A stretch of 9,838 bases of DNA from an uncultured Alphaproteobacteria bacterium. Lineage in GTDB: Bacteria > Pseudomonadota > Alphaproteobacteria > Rhizobiales > Aestuariivirgaceae. The position numbers were made by a program, and so were the translations under genes. The stretch lies in the NCBI GenBank assembly GCA_937868035.1, contig CALMLK010000176.1, forward strand, positions 1 through 9,838, written 5' to 3'. The stretch's first letter is position 1. Each line of letters opens with the position of its first letter. This document shows, piece by piece, positions 1 through 6,785 of this stretch. The notes below the pieces were generated by a model. The model had not been told where the DNA came from and searched no databases. It worked only from the letters and a program-made list of their open reading frames with translations.

Positions 1-28
1 GGCCAGAACGCCGCGCTGCCGTGGCCAA
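1..28 (-). CDS. possible 5' end of a divergent gene leaving the left edge
   Basis: Only a start region is visible. On the minus strand a perfect Shine-Dalgarno GGAGGTG (complement of 35-41) lies 8 nt upstream of a TTG codon at 28-26, which opens a frame reading M-A-T-A-A-R-R-S-G into the edge. A GTG at 37-35 is in the same frame and would give M-K-Y-L-A-T-A-A-R-R-S-G, but it sits inside the Shine-Dalgarno. Nine to twelve codons are too few to identify a product. The call rests on the ribosome binding site alone, and chance occurrence in GC-rich DNA is possible. Confidence 0.3.
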
Positions 29-34
29 ATATTT

Positions 35-41
35 CACCTCC
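35..41 (-). promoter_or_regulatory. strong Shine-Dalgarno on the minus strand
   Basis: CACCTCC on the plus strand reads GGAGGTG on the minus strand, complementary to the 3' end of 16S rRNA. It is 8 nt from a TTG start and is the only sign of the divergent gene at the left edge. Confidence 0.35.
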
Positions 42-130
42 GTTGTCGCGCAAGCTGGCGCTTGCCATTTGCGGCCCTGCGGCAAACAGGTTAAGAGGCC
101 CGCCAATTCAACCCTCCCAAGACTGATGGT

Positions 131-538
131 GTGACCATGTACAAGGGCGATATCACCCCTCCCGAGGCCCACGAGCGGCTCAAGAAGAACGCCAATGCCG
201 TGCTGATCGACGTCCGCACGCAGCCGGAATGGACCTTTGTCGGCGTGCCGCAGGTGGACCGGCTGGTCCGCCTGTCGTGGCAGGTTTATCCGCAGATGGA
301 AGTCAACGCCCGCTTCGTGGAAGAAGTCGAAGGCATGAAGCTGCCGCAGGATGCGGAAATCCTCTGCCTCTGCCGCTCCGGCGCGCGCTCGGCCTCGGCC
401 GCCTCGGCATTGAGCAAGGCAGGCTTCACCAATGTCTGGAACGTCGCCGAAGGTTTCGAAGGCGACAAGGATGCAAAAGGCCAGCGTGGCAAGACCAACG
501 GCTGGAAGTCACACGGGTTGCCCTGGGTGCAAAGCTGA
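131..538 (+). CDS. single-domain rhodanese-like protein
   Basis: A small cytosolic rhodanese of 135 residues with no signal peptide. The domain spans about residues 5-133. It has the strand-and-loop L-I-D-V-R-T (25-30), a W-T-F-V-G-V-P segment (34-40), and the active-site loop C-R-S-G-A-R-S with catalytic Cys81. The C-terminal N-V-A-E-G-F-E-G and G-L-P-W-V-Q blocks match the alphaproteobacterial subfamily often found next to metZ (recalled family knowledge). Rhodaneses carry a persulfide on the loop cysteine and hand on sulfane sulfur. The real donor and acceptor here are unknown; supplying sulfur to the downstream sulfhydrylase is an inference from position only. The start may be GTG at 131 or ATG at 137, two codons later; neither has a strong ribosome binding site. 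metZ begins 10 nt after the stop, so the two are probably co-transcribed. Confidence 0.9.
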   Translation: MTMYKGDITPPEAHERLKKNANAVLIDVRTQPEWTFVGVPQVDRLVRLSWQVYPQMEVNARFVEEVEGMKLPQDAEILCLCRSGARSASAASALSKAGFTNVWNVAEGFEGDKDAKGQRGKTNGWKSHGLPWVQS

Positions 539-548
539 CAACAGAGCG

Positions 549-1748
549 ATGACCAAGAAGACACGCACCAAGAACGCACCCCACTGGGGCGACGCCACGA
601 AGCTCGTCCGCGGCGGCCTCGACCGCTCACACTATGGCGAGACGGCGGAAGCGCTCTACCTCAACTCCGGCTTCGTCTACGACGCGCCCGAGACGGCGGA
701 GAACCGCTTTGCCAACAAGGACGACGGTTACGTCTACGGCCGCTATGGCAACCCCACCGTCACCATGTTCGAGGAACGATTGGCGCTGCTGGAAGGGGCG
801 GAGGCCTGCTACGGCGTCGCCTCCGGCATGGCCGCGGTCTACGGCGCGCTCGCCTGCCAGTTGAAGGCGGGGGACCACATCGTTGCCTCCAAGGCACTCT
901 TCGGGTCCTGTTACCAGATCATCACCAACATCCTGCCGCGCTTCGGCATCACCTCCACGCTTGTCGACGGCAACGACATGGCGGCCTGGGCCAAGGCCAT
1001 GACCCCCGCCACCAAGGCCGTGTTCCTGGAGACGCCCTCCAACCCGACTCTCGAAATCATCGACATCGCCGCCGTGGGCAAGATCGCCAAGGACGCCGGC
1101 GCCTGCTTCGTCGTCGACAACATTTTCGCCACCCCCGTGCTGCAGAAGCCGCTGGAGATGGGCGCTGATGTGATCGTCTATTCCGGCACCAAGCACATGG
1201 ACGGGCAGGGCCGTGTGCTCGGTGGCGCCATCGTCTCCACCAAGGCCTTCAAGGAAGAATTGCTGAAGCCATTCCTCCGCCACACCGGGCCGTCGCTCTC
1301 GCCGTTCAACGCCTGGGTGCTGCTCAAGGGCATGGAAACGCTGAAGCTCCGCGTCGAAGCCCAGAGCGAAAGCGCCCATGCGGTGGCCGAGCATCTCTCG
1401 GCCATCAAGGGCGTGAGCCGCGTGATCTATCCGCACCTCGACAGCCACCCGCAATATGCTTTGGCGAAGAAGCAGATGAGCAAGGGCGGCACCATGGTGA
1501 CGTTCGAGGTGACGGGCGGCAAGAAGAAGGCCTTCGACGTTCTGCGCAATCTCCGCCTCGTGGATATTTCCAACAACCTCGGCGACGCCAAGTCGTTGAT
1601 GACGCATCCCGCCTCCACCACGCACCGCAACATCGGTGAGGAAGCCCGCGCCATGATGGGCATCACTGACGGCATGCTGCGCCTGTCGGTTGGCCTTGAG
1701 GACGTGAAGGACATTCTTGACGACGTGACGCAGGCCATCGCCTCGTGA
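549..1748 (+). CDS. metZ: O-succinylhomoserine sulfhydrylase
   Basis: A PLP-dependent enzyme of the Cys/Met metabolism (gamma family) that condenses O-succinylhomoserine with sulfide to give homocysteine, the direct-sulfhydrylation route to methionine. It has 399 residues, the usual family length. Visible landmarks are Y-G-R (63-65) with the cofactor phosphate-contacting Tyr/Arg pair, S-G-M (92-94), V-V-D-N (188-191) with Asp190 expected at the pyridine nitrogen, and S-G-T-K-H-M-D-G-Q-G-R (212-222) with Schiff-base Lys215. The T-K-H-(I/M)-D-G-Q-G-R form is typical of MetZ rather than MetB or MetC. The C-terminal R-L-S-V-G-L-E-D is also a family block. The ATG at 549 is used because it gives the standard N-terminus; an open frame continues upstream to 432 inside the rhodanese gene but is not needed. 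The acyl donor (succinyl or acetyl) cannot be proved from sequence. Confidence 0.92.
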   Translation: MTKKTRTKNAPHWGDATKLVRGGLDRSHYGETAEALYLNSGFVYDAPETAENRFANKDDGYVYGRYGNPTVTMFEERLALLEGAEACYGVASGMAAVYGALACQLKAGDHIVASKALFGSCYQIITNILPRFGITSTLVDGNDMAAWAKAMTPATKAVFLETPSNPTLEIIDIAAVGKIAKDAGACFVVDNIFATPVLQKPLEMGADVIVYSGTKHMDGQGRVLGGAIVSTKAFKEELLKPFLRHTGPSLSPFNAWVLLKGMETLKLRVEAQSESAHAVAEHLSAIKGVSRVIYPHLDSHPQYALAKKQMSKGGTMVTFEVTGGKKKAFDVLRNLRLVDISNNLGDAKSLMTHPASTTHRNIGEEARAMMGITDGMLRLSVGLEDVKDILDDVTQAIAS

Positions 1749-1753
1749 TCCCA

Positions 1754-1776
1754 TGTGAGCGGCCGCGCCGCTCGCA
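1754..1776. terminator. hairpin between convergent genes, possible bidirectional terminator
   Basis: A 10-pair stem with one T-G wobble. The core GAGCGGC (1757-1763) pairs with GCCGCTC (1767-1773) around a CGC loop, extended outward by T1756-G1774, G1755-C1775 and T1754-A1776. It fills the 30-nt gap between the metZ stop and the stop of the convergent transferase gene. No T-run follows on either strand, so it could be a Rho-assisted or RNA-end-protecting hairpin rather than a classic intrinsic terminator. Confidence 0.5.
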
Positions 1777-1778
1777 CC

Positions 1779-2924
1779 TCACTCCCGCTCCACCCGGAAG
1801 GGTGAATGTTCGGACAGCACCTGCTGGTTTTCCTCGACAGCGGCCCGTTCACTTTCGAGATAGTCGGCCACGGCGCGCGACAGTCCCGCATGGGCGAAGT
1901 GGTGTGAACTGAACGTCTTCACCGGCAGATAGCCCCGCGCCAGCTTGTGCTCGCCCTGCGCGCCTGCCTCCACCACCTTGAGCCCGCGCGCAATGGCGAA
2001 GTCGATGGCCTGGTAGTAACAGGTCTCGAAATGCAGGAAGGGATGATCCTCGCTGCAGCCCCAGTTGCGGCCGTAGAGCCGCTCGGAACCGATGAGATTC
2101 AAGGCCCCGGCGATGATCCGCCCGTCCCGCATCGCCAGCACCAGCAGGATGTCGTTCCGCATCGTGTCGTGAATGCGCGCGAAGAAGTCCCGGTTGAGAT
2201 AGGGCCGTCCCCATTTGCGGGAGCCCGTGTCCATGTAAAAACGGAAGAAGGCGTCCCAGTGCCGGGCCGTCAGGTCATCGCCTGTCACATGCGCGAAGGT
2301 GATGCCTCGCGCTGCCACGGCTTCGCGCTCCTTGCGGATGTTCTTGCGTTTCGATGACGAGAGCGTGGCCAGGAAATCCGCGAAATTTCCATATCCGGCA
2401 TTGTGCCAGTGAAATTGCAGGTCCTCGCGCTGCAGGAACCCGTGCTCCGCCAGCAGGCGCCAATCCTCTTGTGGCTGGAAGGTGATGTGAACCGAGGATG
2501 CGCCAAGCTCAAGCGCCTCCTGCTTCAATCCCTCGGCCAGAGCCACGCGGCGCTCCGGCGCGGCCGCGAGGAGGCGGGGACCGGGCACCGGCGTGAAGGG
2601 TACCGAGACCTGCAGTTTCGGATAGTAGCGCCCGCCCGCACGGTGGAACGCATCGGCAAAGCCATGGTCAAAAACATATTCGCCCATGGAATGCGATTTG
2701 AGATAGGCGGGCACCGCGCCCACCACTTTGCCATCGTCCTCCAGCACCAGATGCCGTGGCAGCCATCCCGATTTGCCGCCGACGCAGCCGGATTGTTCCA
2801 TCGCCAGCAGGAAGGCGTGCGAGACCGTGGGATTGCGGTCCGCACCGCCTTGCGCCGCAAGCCCATCCCAATCCGCGGCGGCAATGTCCGCGATCGTCTC
2901 CACCACCCGCAGGCGGGGGGCCAT
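1779..2924 (-). CDS. FemAB-like / GNAT-fold transferase (COG3146, PF04339)
   Basis: A 381-residue soluble protein of the FemAB-like family once named 'peptidoglycan biosynthesis/recognition' proteins, related to GNAT acyltransferases. Recognisable blocks are F-D-H-G-F-A-D-A-F (85-93), Y-Y-P-K-L-Q-V-S-V-P-F-T-P-V (100-113), a basic S-S-K-R-K-N-I-R-K-E-R patch (190-200), G-R-N-W-G-C (285-290), H-F-E-T-C-Y-Y-Q (298-305) and E-A-G-A-Q-G-E-H-K (319-327). True FemA/FemB proteins add amino acids to peptidoglycan cross-bridges using aminoacyl-tRNA. For the Gram-negative family the substrate is not established, so no specific reaction is claimed. It is the last gene of the four-gene operon. Its ATG (2924-2922) overlaps the preceding stop by one nucleotide (TGATG), which suggests translational coupling. 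There is no signal peptide or membrane segment. Confidence 0.88.
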   Translation of the reverse strand: MAPRLRVVETIADIAAADWDGLAAQGGADRNPTVSHAFLLAMEQSGCVGGKSGWLPRHLVLEDDGKVVGAVPAYLKSHSMGEYVFDHGFADAFHRAGGRYYPKLQVSVPFTPVPGPRLLAAAPERRVALAEGLKQEALELGASSVHITFQPQEDWRLLAEHGFLQREDLQFHWHNAGYGNFADFLATLSSSKRKNIRKEREAVAARGITFAHVTGDDLTARHWDAFFRFYMDTGSRKWGRPYLNRDFFARIHDTMRNDILLVLAMRDGRIIAGALNLIGSERLYGRNWGCSEDHPFLHFETCYYQAIDFAIARGLKVVEAGAQGEHKLARGYLPVKTFSSHHFAHAGLSRAVADYLESERAAVEENQQVLSEHSPFRVERE

Positions 2925-3685
2925 CAGGCGCTATAGCCCTCGAAGGTGATCTGGTCGGAATAGCGCCGCGCCATCCTTGCCTGCTCTTCCGAACGGATCG
3001 TCCACGTGATGATCGGGTGTCCGGCCGCGCGGATGCGCTGCACCGGCGCAAACGGCAGATCGCGGAAATAGAACGAGACGAAATGGGGGCGCGTACGGTT
3101 GAGATGCGAGAATGTCCGCATCTCCAGGCGGCGGTCCACCGAGAGGCCGTTGTAGTAGGAATCAACCGTGCGGTCCGCCGTGATGCCGCGCACCGTCTGC
3201 GGCGAATAGGCCGCGACAGCCGCCACGGCATCGGGATCGAAAGACATGATGCAGTAGGGGCCTTCGTAACGTTCGAGCACCTGCAACGCGCGCTTTGCCA
3301 GGCTCTCATCGCCATCCCAGTGGGATTTCAACTCGATCACCAGCGGCACCTTGCCGTCCACTTGGTCCAGCATTTCCCCAAGCGTCTGCATGCGATTTTT
3401 GGACACGCGATAATTAAATGATTTCAACTGCTTGACCGTATACTCCTTGAGCAGTCCCTGAGCCTCCATCACGCGCTGCAGTGTCTCGTCGTGGAACACC
3501 ACAGCCTCGCCTTCCCGGGTCAGCTGCAGGTCACACTCGATGGCATAGTCACCCGCAATCGCGGCGGCAAAGGCGTCTTCGGTATTTTCGAGAACACCAG
3601 CCTTCACATCATGCAGTCCCCGGTGCGCGATGGGCCGCGCCACCAGCCAGGAGAGGTCTCGCATCTGCGGTGTGAAACGCATCAT
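2924..3685 (-). CDS. glycerophosphodiester phosphodiesterase
   Basis: A GDPD family TIM barrel of 253 residues that hydrolyses glycerophosphodiesters to glycerol-3-phosphate and an alcohol. Metal and catalytic motifs are intact: H-R-G (21-23), E-N-T (33-35), E-x-D (Glu50, Asp52), H-D (His65, Asp66) and I-E-L-K (117-120). There is no signal peptide, so it is probably cytosolic and acts on lipid-turnover products or a related phosphodiester. ATG at 3685 makes a 4-nt ATGA overlap with the stop of the upstream RidA gene; the next codon is also ATG (3682) and would give a 1-nt overlap. Its own stop overlaps the transferase start. Such overlaps suggest coupled expression. The exact substrate cannot be read from sequence. 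Confidence 0.92.
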   Translation of the reverse strand: MMRFTPQMRDLSWLVARPIAHRGLHDVKAGVLENTEDAFAAAIAGDYAIECDLQLTREGEAVVFHDETLQRVMEAQGLLKEYTVKQLKSFNYRVSKNRMQTLGEMLDQVDGKVPLVIELKSHWDGDESLAKRALQVLERYEGPYCIMSFDPDAVAAVAAYSPQTVRGITADRTVDSYYNGLSVDRRLEMRTFSHLNRTRPHFVSFYFRDLPFAPVQRIRAAGHPIITWTIRSEEQARMARRYSDQITFEGYSA

Positions 3686-4146
3686 TCGATCTCGACGATG
3701 GCTTCCACCTCAACTGCGCAGTTGAGCGGCAGCACGGCAACGCCAACCGTGGAGCGCGCATGCTTGCCCCGGTCGCCGAACACCTCGGCAAAGAGGTCTG
3801 AGGCGCCGTTCATCACTTTCGGCACGTCAACGAAATCCGGTGTCGCATTGATGAAGCCCACAAGCTTCACCACGCGCGCCACCTTGGTGAGGTCGTGGCC
3901 CGTGGCCTCGCTGAGTTGCGCGAGAATGTTGATGGCGCAGATGCGCGCGGCCTTCTGGCCATCTTCGAGGGAAACCTCCGCCCCCAGCTTTCCCGCAACC
4001 GCGATCTTGCCGTCGACGAAGGGCACCTGGCCCGAGACGAAGATGAGGTTACCGCTCCTCACAAAGCCTTCGTAACTCGCCACCGGCTTGGCGGGTTTCG
4101 GGAGGGTGATGCCGAGGTCTTTGAGGCGGCGTTCAGGAGAGGCCAT
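3682..4146 (-). CDS. RidA (YjgF/YER057c/UK114) family protein, long subfamily
   Basis: From the ATG at 4146 it has 154 residues, longer than the roughly 130 residues of canonical RidA. It matches the long subfamily that begins S-P-E-R-R-L-K-D-L-G-I-T-L-P. Further blocks are N-L-I-F-V-S-G-Q-V-P, N-G-A-S-D-L-F-A-E-V-F-G and, near the end, H-A-R-S-T-V-G-V. The arginine of A-R-S aligns with the carboxylate-binding Arg needed for enamine/imine deaminase activity in RidA. RidA proteins clear reactive 2-aminoacrylate and related enamines; whether this subfamily does so is not established. A GTG at 4155, directly after the upstream stop, is in frame and would add three residues. ATG at 4146 is preferred because a GAGTG lies about 6 nt upstream. 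It is second in the operon and overlaps the GDPD gene by 4 nt. Confidence 0.88.
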   Translation of the reverse strand: MASPERRLKDLGITLPKPAKPVASYEGFVRSGNLIFVSGQVPFVDGKIAVAGKLGAEVSLEDGQKAARICAINILAQLSEATGHDLTKVARVVKLVGFINATPDFVDVPKVMNGASDLFAEVFGDRGKHARSTVGVAVLPLNCAVEVEAIVEIE

Positions 4147-4155
4147 GTGTATCAC

Positions 4156-5130
4156 TCAGGTCAGTTTGTCGGGTGGGGTTTTGCCTTCAGCGAAGGCGGT
4201 GAGGTTTTCCAGCGCCTTCAGCGCCATGTTCGTGCGTGTACGCAGCGTGGCGCTGCCCAGATGCGGCAGCAGGAACACGTTCTGAAGGATACGGTAACGC
4301 GGATCGATGTTGGGCTCGTTGGCAAACACATCAAGCCCCGCGGCCGCGATGTGTCCGCGCGACAGGGCATCGATCAAGGCGTTGTCCTCCACGATCCCGC
4401 CGCGTGCCGTGTTGACCACGATGGCGCCCTTGGGCAGCAGCGCCAGAGTCTGCGCGTTGATCAGGTTCCGCGTATCGGCGGTGAGGGCACAGTTGATCGA
4501 GAGGAAATCGCAGTGCGGCAGCATCGCGGCGAGGTCGGCGTGATAGGTCGCACCCTGCGCATCGCCCTCCGCCAGAGGCTTGCGGTTATGGTAGTGGATC
4601 GTCATGCCGAAGGCCCGCGCCCGGTGCGCCACCGCCTGGCCGATCCGCCCCATGCCCAGAATGCCCAGCCGCTGCCCCGACATGTCGTGACCCAGCGGCG
4701 CCACCATGGAGGCACCCGGCCAGCGGTTGTCGCGCACCATGCCTTCACCCCACGAGGCACCACGCGCCGCTCCCAGCATCAGCAAGAGCGCTATGTCGGC
4801 GGTGGCATCCGTCAGCACACCCGGCGTGTTCGTGACCACAAGGCCGCGCGTGGCGGCGGCCCGCAGGTCGATGTGCTCATAACCCGCCGAAACCGTGGAG
4901 ATGATCTTCACCGACAGCGGCAGGCGATAGATCAGGTCGGCGTCGAACTTGTCCATGGAAGTGAGGGCAATGCCGGAGGCGCCATCGGCGAGCGTGCAGA
5001 TCTCGGCCCCCGATAGCGCCGTATCGGTGGGGTTGAGGCGGCAGTCGAAGCGCTGCGAGAATGCAGCCTCCGCCGCATCTGGCAGCTTGCGGGTGACGAG
5101 TATTTTTGGCCTCTTTTCGCCACGGTCCAT
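4156..5130 (-). CDS. D-2-hydroxyacid dehydrogenase (glyoxylate/hydroxypyruvate reductase-like)
   Basis: A 324-residue NAD(P)-dependent D-isomer-specific 2-hydroxyacid dehydrogenase. The nucleotide-binding loop is G-M-G-R-I-G (159-164). The catalytic set is complete: Arg243 in N-T-A-R-G-G, Glu272 in A-N-E-P and His290 in L-P-H-L-G-S-A-T. The C-terminal side of the second Rossmann strand reads H-N-R-K (181-184), with Asn-Arg where NADH enzymes have an acidic residue. This points to NADPH preference and to a glyoxylate/hydroxypyruvate or other small 2-oxoacid reductase. The precise substrate is uncertain. It is the first gene of the minus-strand operon and its stop is followed within 9 nt by the RidA ATG. 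It diverges from the envelope gene across 24 nt, so its promoter must overlap that gene's beginning. Confidence 0.9.
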   Translation of the reverse strand: MDRGEKRPKILVTRKLPDAAEAAFSQRFDCRLNPTDTALSGAEICTLADGASGIALTSMDKFDADLIYRLPLSVKIISTVSAGYEHIDLRAAATRGLVVTNTPGVLTDATADIALLLMLGAARGASWGEGMVRDNRWPGASMVAPLGHDMSGQRLGILGMGRIGQAVAHRARAFGMTIHYHNRKPLAEGDAQGATYHADLAAMLPHCDFLSINCALTADTRNLINAQTLALLPKGAIVVNTARGGIVEDNALIDALSRGHIAAAGLDVFANEPNIDPRYRILQNVFLLPHLGSATLRTRTNMALKALENLTAFAEGKTPPDKLT

Positions 5131-5154
5131 GCTATCATCGTCTCAATTGATCGG
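5131..5154. promoter_or_regulatory. 24-nt divergent intergenic region
   Basis: This gap separates the start codons of the dehydrogenase operon (-) and the eipB-like gene (+). It holds a TATCAT (5133-5138) that could be a plus-strand -10 element, although no convincing -35 is at the right distance, and a perfect 8-bp palindrome TCAATTGA (5143-5150). Core promoter elements for at least one direction must lie inside the opposing coding sequence. No transcription start can be assigned. Confidence 0.4.
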
Positions 5155-5976
5155 ATGAAGTCTTTGACCATGAATCGCCTCGCTCTTTCCAGTGCCAGTT
5201 TCGCGGTGCTGTTCTCCCTCCCTGTTCATGCCGCGGCTCTCCAGGCCCACCGCGCCTATTACGACCTGACGGCGAAAAGCATCGAAGCCGGAAACAATAT
5301 CACCACTGTCAGCGGCAAGCTGGCCTACGAGATCACGGGCTCCGCCTGCGAGGGCTATGCCGTGAGCTATCGCGTCGCCAACCGCATCGTTTTCACCGAG
5401 GGCGGCCCGCAGGTGAGTGATACGCAGCTCACCACCTGGGAATCGGGCGACGGGCTGGAATTCAACCTGACGCAGAAGCAATTCATCGATTCCAAGCTGA
5501 GCAGCGAGAGCCGCATCAAGGTCACGAAGGACACCGAGACGCTTCCGGGGCAGGGCGAGATCACCACCGTCAAGCCGAGGCAGTTCACCATCCCGGGCGC
5601 GGCCATCTTTCCCACCCGCTTCCAGGAGAAACTGATCGAGGCCGCAAACAAGGGCGAGAGCCGCGATGTCTCGCTGGTGTATGAGGGATCGGAAGAAGAG
5701 AAGCCCTTGCGTGTCATCAGCTTCATCGGCAGCAAGCGCCCGGAGAGCGGCATCCCCGAGAAGATCGGTGGCGAAATGTCGAAGGCCCCGGTCTGGCCCA
5801 TGTCGGTGAGCTATTATCAGGACGAGGCAAAGTCCGATGCGCAGCCCGTCTACCAGGCGAGTTTCCTGATGCTCGAAAACGGCATCACCACGGATCTCGT
5901 CCTCGACTACGGCACCTATGTCCTCGACGGCAAGCTGACCAAGCTCGAACTGCTCAAGGACAGCAAGTGCCCGTAG
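5155..5976 (+). CDS. eipB: EipB-like periplasmic cell envelope integrity protein (DUF1849)
   Basis: A 273-residue exported protein. The N-terminus is a signal peptide: Lys/Arg, a hydrophobic core at about residues 9-23, and a probable cut after V-H-A (residue 26). The mature part begins L-Q-A-H-R-A-Y-Y-D-L and is rich in beta-strand pattern. Two cysteines, Cys65 in S-A-C-E-G-Y and Cys272 two residues from the end in K-C-P, match the placement of the conserved disulfide in Brucella EipB, a periplasmic beta-spiral protein needed for envelope integrity and virulence (established for Brucella). By homology this protein acts in the periplasm in envelope maintenance; the molecular partner is unknown. 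ATG 5155 has no good ribosome binding site and ATG 5170 (residue 6) is an alternative; both keep the signal peptide. Confidence 0.85.
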   Translation: MKSLTMNRLALSSASFAVLFSLPVHAAALQAHRAYYDLTAKSIEAGNNITTVSGKLAYEITGSACEGYAVSYRVANRIVFTEGGPQVSDTQLTTWESGDGLEFNLTQKQFIDSKLSSESRIKVTKDTETLPGQGEITTVKPRQFTIPGAAIFPTRFQEKLIEAANKGESRDVSLVYEGSEEEKPLRVISFIGSKRPESGIPEKIGGEMSKAPVWPMSVSYYQDEAKSDAQPVYQASFLMLENGITTDLVLDYGTYVLDGKLTKLELLKDSKCP

Positions 5977-5982
5977 CGGCGC

Positions 5983-6010
5983 GGCGCAAGAAACGCCTTT
6001 AAATTGCGCC
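5983..6010 (+). other. competing inverted repeats downstream of eipB
   Basis: GGCGCAA (5983-5989) can pair with TTGCGCC (6004-6010) across 14 nt. Alternatively its first four bases, GGCG (5983-5986), can pair with CGCC (5994-5997), which is followed by TTTAAA. Either could end or process the eipB transcript before the next gene. The second has only four base pairs, so neither is a strong terminator by eye. Confidence 0.35.
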
Positions 6011-6052
6011 CGCACTTCCTATCTCTACGCGCGACCCGTTCAAGTGCCGGGT

Positions 6053-6058
6053 GAGGGG
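6053..6058 (+). promoter_or_regulatory. ribosome binding site of the VWA gene
   Basis: GAGGGG lies 5 nt before ATG 6064. This selects that ATG over the in-frame GTG at 6058, which overlaps the motif. Confidence 0.7.
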
Positions 6059-6063
6059 TGACG

Positions 6064-6765
6064 ATGAACCAGATCCGCAAGAATGCCGCCGCACCAACCC
6101 ACAGTGGCGATGTGTCGGCCTTTCTCGACAAGGTGAAAACCATGGCGGTCGCGGACGCCAAGGGCGAGGGCAGGCTGGTCTTCGCCATGGACGCCACCAT
6201 GAGCCGTCAGCCCACCTGGGATGCCGCATTGGCAATCCAGTCCCGGATGTTTTCGGAGACGAAGAAGGTTGGCCAGTTGCAGGTACAGCTTGTCTATTTC
6301 CGGGGTTTCAATGAATGCAAGGCATCGAAATGGGTGGCCGACCCCGATGCGCTCTCCCGGCTGATGACGGCGGTGGAATGCCGGGGCGGGAACACGCAGC
6401 TTGCCCGGGTGCTCTCCCATGTGAAGGCGGAGTCCGCCCGCACAGGCGTCAGCGCCGTCGTCTTTGTGGGCGATGCCTTTGAAGAGAATGTCGACGCGAT
6501 TTGCCAGACCGCAGGCGAAGTGGGCCTGCTCGGCACGCGCCTTTTCATGTTCCAGGAAGGAAACGACGCCACCGCAGAGCGCGCCTTCCGCGAAGTGGCC
6601 CGCCTCACCAATGGTGCCTATTTCAGGTTGGATGCGGCAAGCCCCGGCGTACTTGCCGAGTTGCTTGGTGCCGTGGCCGCCTACGCTGCCGGCGGCCGCA
6701 AGGCGCTTGAAACCCGCGCCAAATCCAGCAATGCAAGTCAGGCGCTGCTGAAGCAGCTGAAGTAG
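6064..6765 (+). CDS. soluble von Willebrand factor A (VWA) domain protein with intact MIDAS
   Basis: A 233-residue protein with no signal peptide or membrane helix. The VWA fold occupies about residues 35-212. The metal-ion-dependent adhesion site looks complete: F-A-M-D-A-T-M-S with D-x-T-x-S (Asp43, Thr45, Ser47), G-G-N-T with Thr111, and F-V-G-D with Asp137. VWA domains bind partner proteins through a metal held at this site. Cytosolic bacterial ones often serve as scaffolds for complex assembly (family knowledge). The N-terminal 30 residues and the Ala/Lys/Ser-rich tail (about 208-233) show no recognised domain. A J-domain membrane protein gene starts 20 nt downstream on the same strand, so the two are likely one operon and perhaps partners. 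I do not know a studied function for this gene. Confidence 0.82.
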   Translation: MNQIRKNAAAPTHSGDVSAFLDKVKTMAVADAKGEGRLVFAMDATMSRQPTWDAALAIQSRMFSETKKVGQLQVQLVYFRGFNECKASKWVADPDALSRLMTAVECRGGNTQLARVLSHVKAESARTGVSAVVFVGDAFEENVDAICQTAGEVGLLGTRLFMFQEGNDATAERAFREVARLTNGAYFRLDAASPGVLAELLGAVAAYAAGGRKALETRAKSSNASQALLKQLK

Positions 6766-6785
6766 CCCGGACGGAAACTCAGAAG

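Noticed and set aside
40..110. SAM-II riboswitch upstream of the methionine genes
   Set aside because: Location and a possible pseudoknot fit, and GGTTAAGAGG (89-98) loosely resembles the GCUAAA-GG tail, but the other conserved SAM-II bases as I remember them are not present. Not called without a covariance-model match.
432..548. Extended N-terminus for metZ starting inside the rhodanese gene
   Set aside because: The extra 39 residues are the out-of-frame reading of the rhodanese C-terminus and have no counterpart in MetZ. ATG 549 gives the normal protein length.
627..1754. Long open frame of 375 codons on the minus strand opposite metZ
   Set aside because: It is antisense to an unmistakable metZ with a full PLP motif set. 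Its translation is His/Gly/Arg-rich with no recognisable domain, as expected for the shadow of a GC-rich gene.
3895..5016. Long open frame of 373 codons on the plus strand opposite the dehydrogenase
   Set aside because: It overlaps the complete hydroxyacid dehydrogenase and part of the RidA gene. The translation is rich in Arg, His and Gln with no domain.
5143..6015. Open frame of 290 codons on the minus strand opposite eipB
   Set aside because: The plus strand has a signal peptide and the EipB cysteine pair; the minus frame has no recognisable features.
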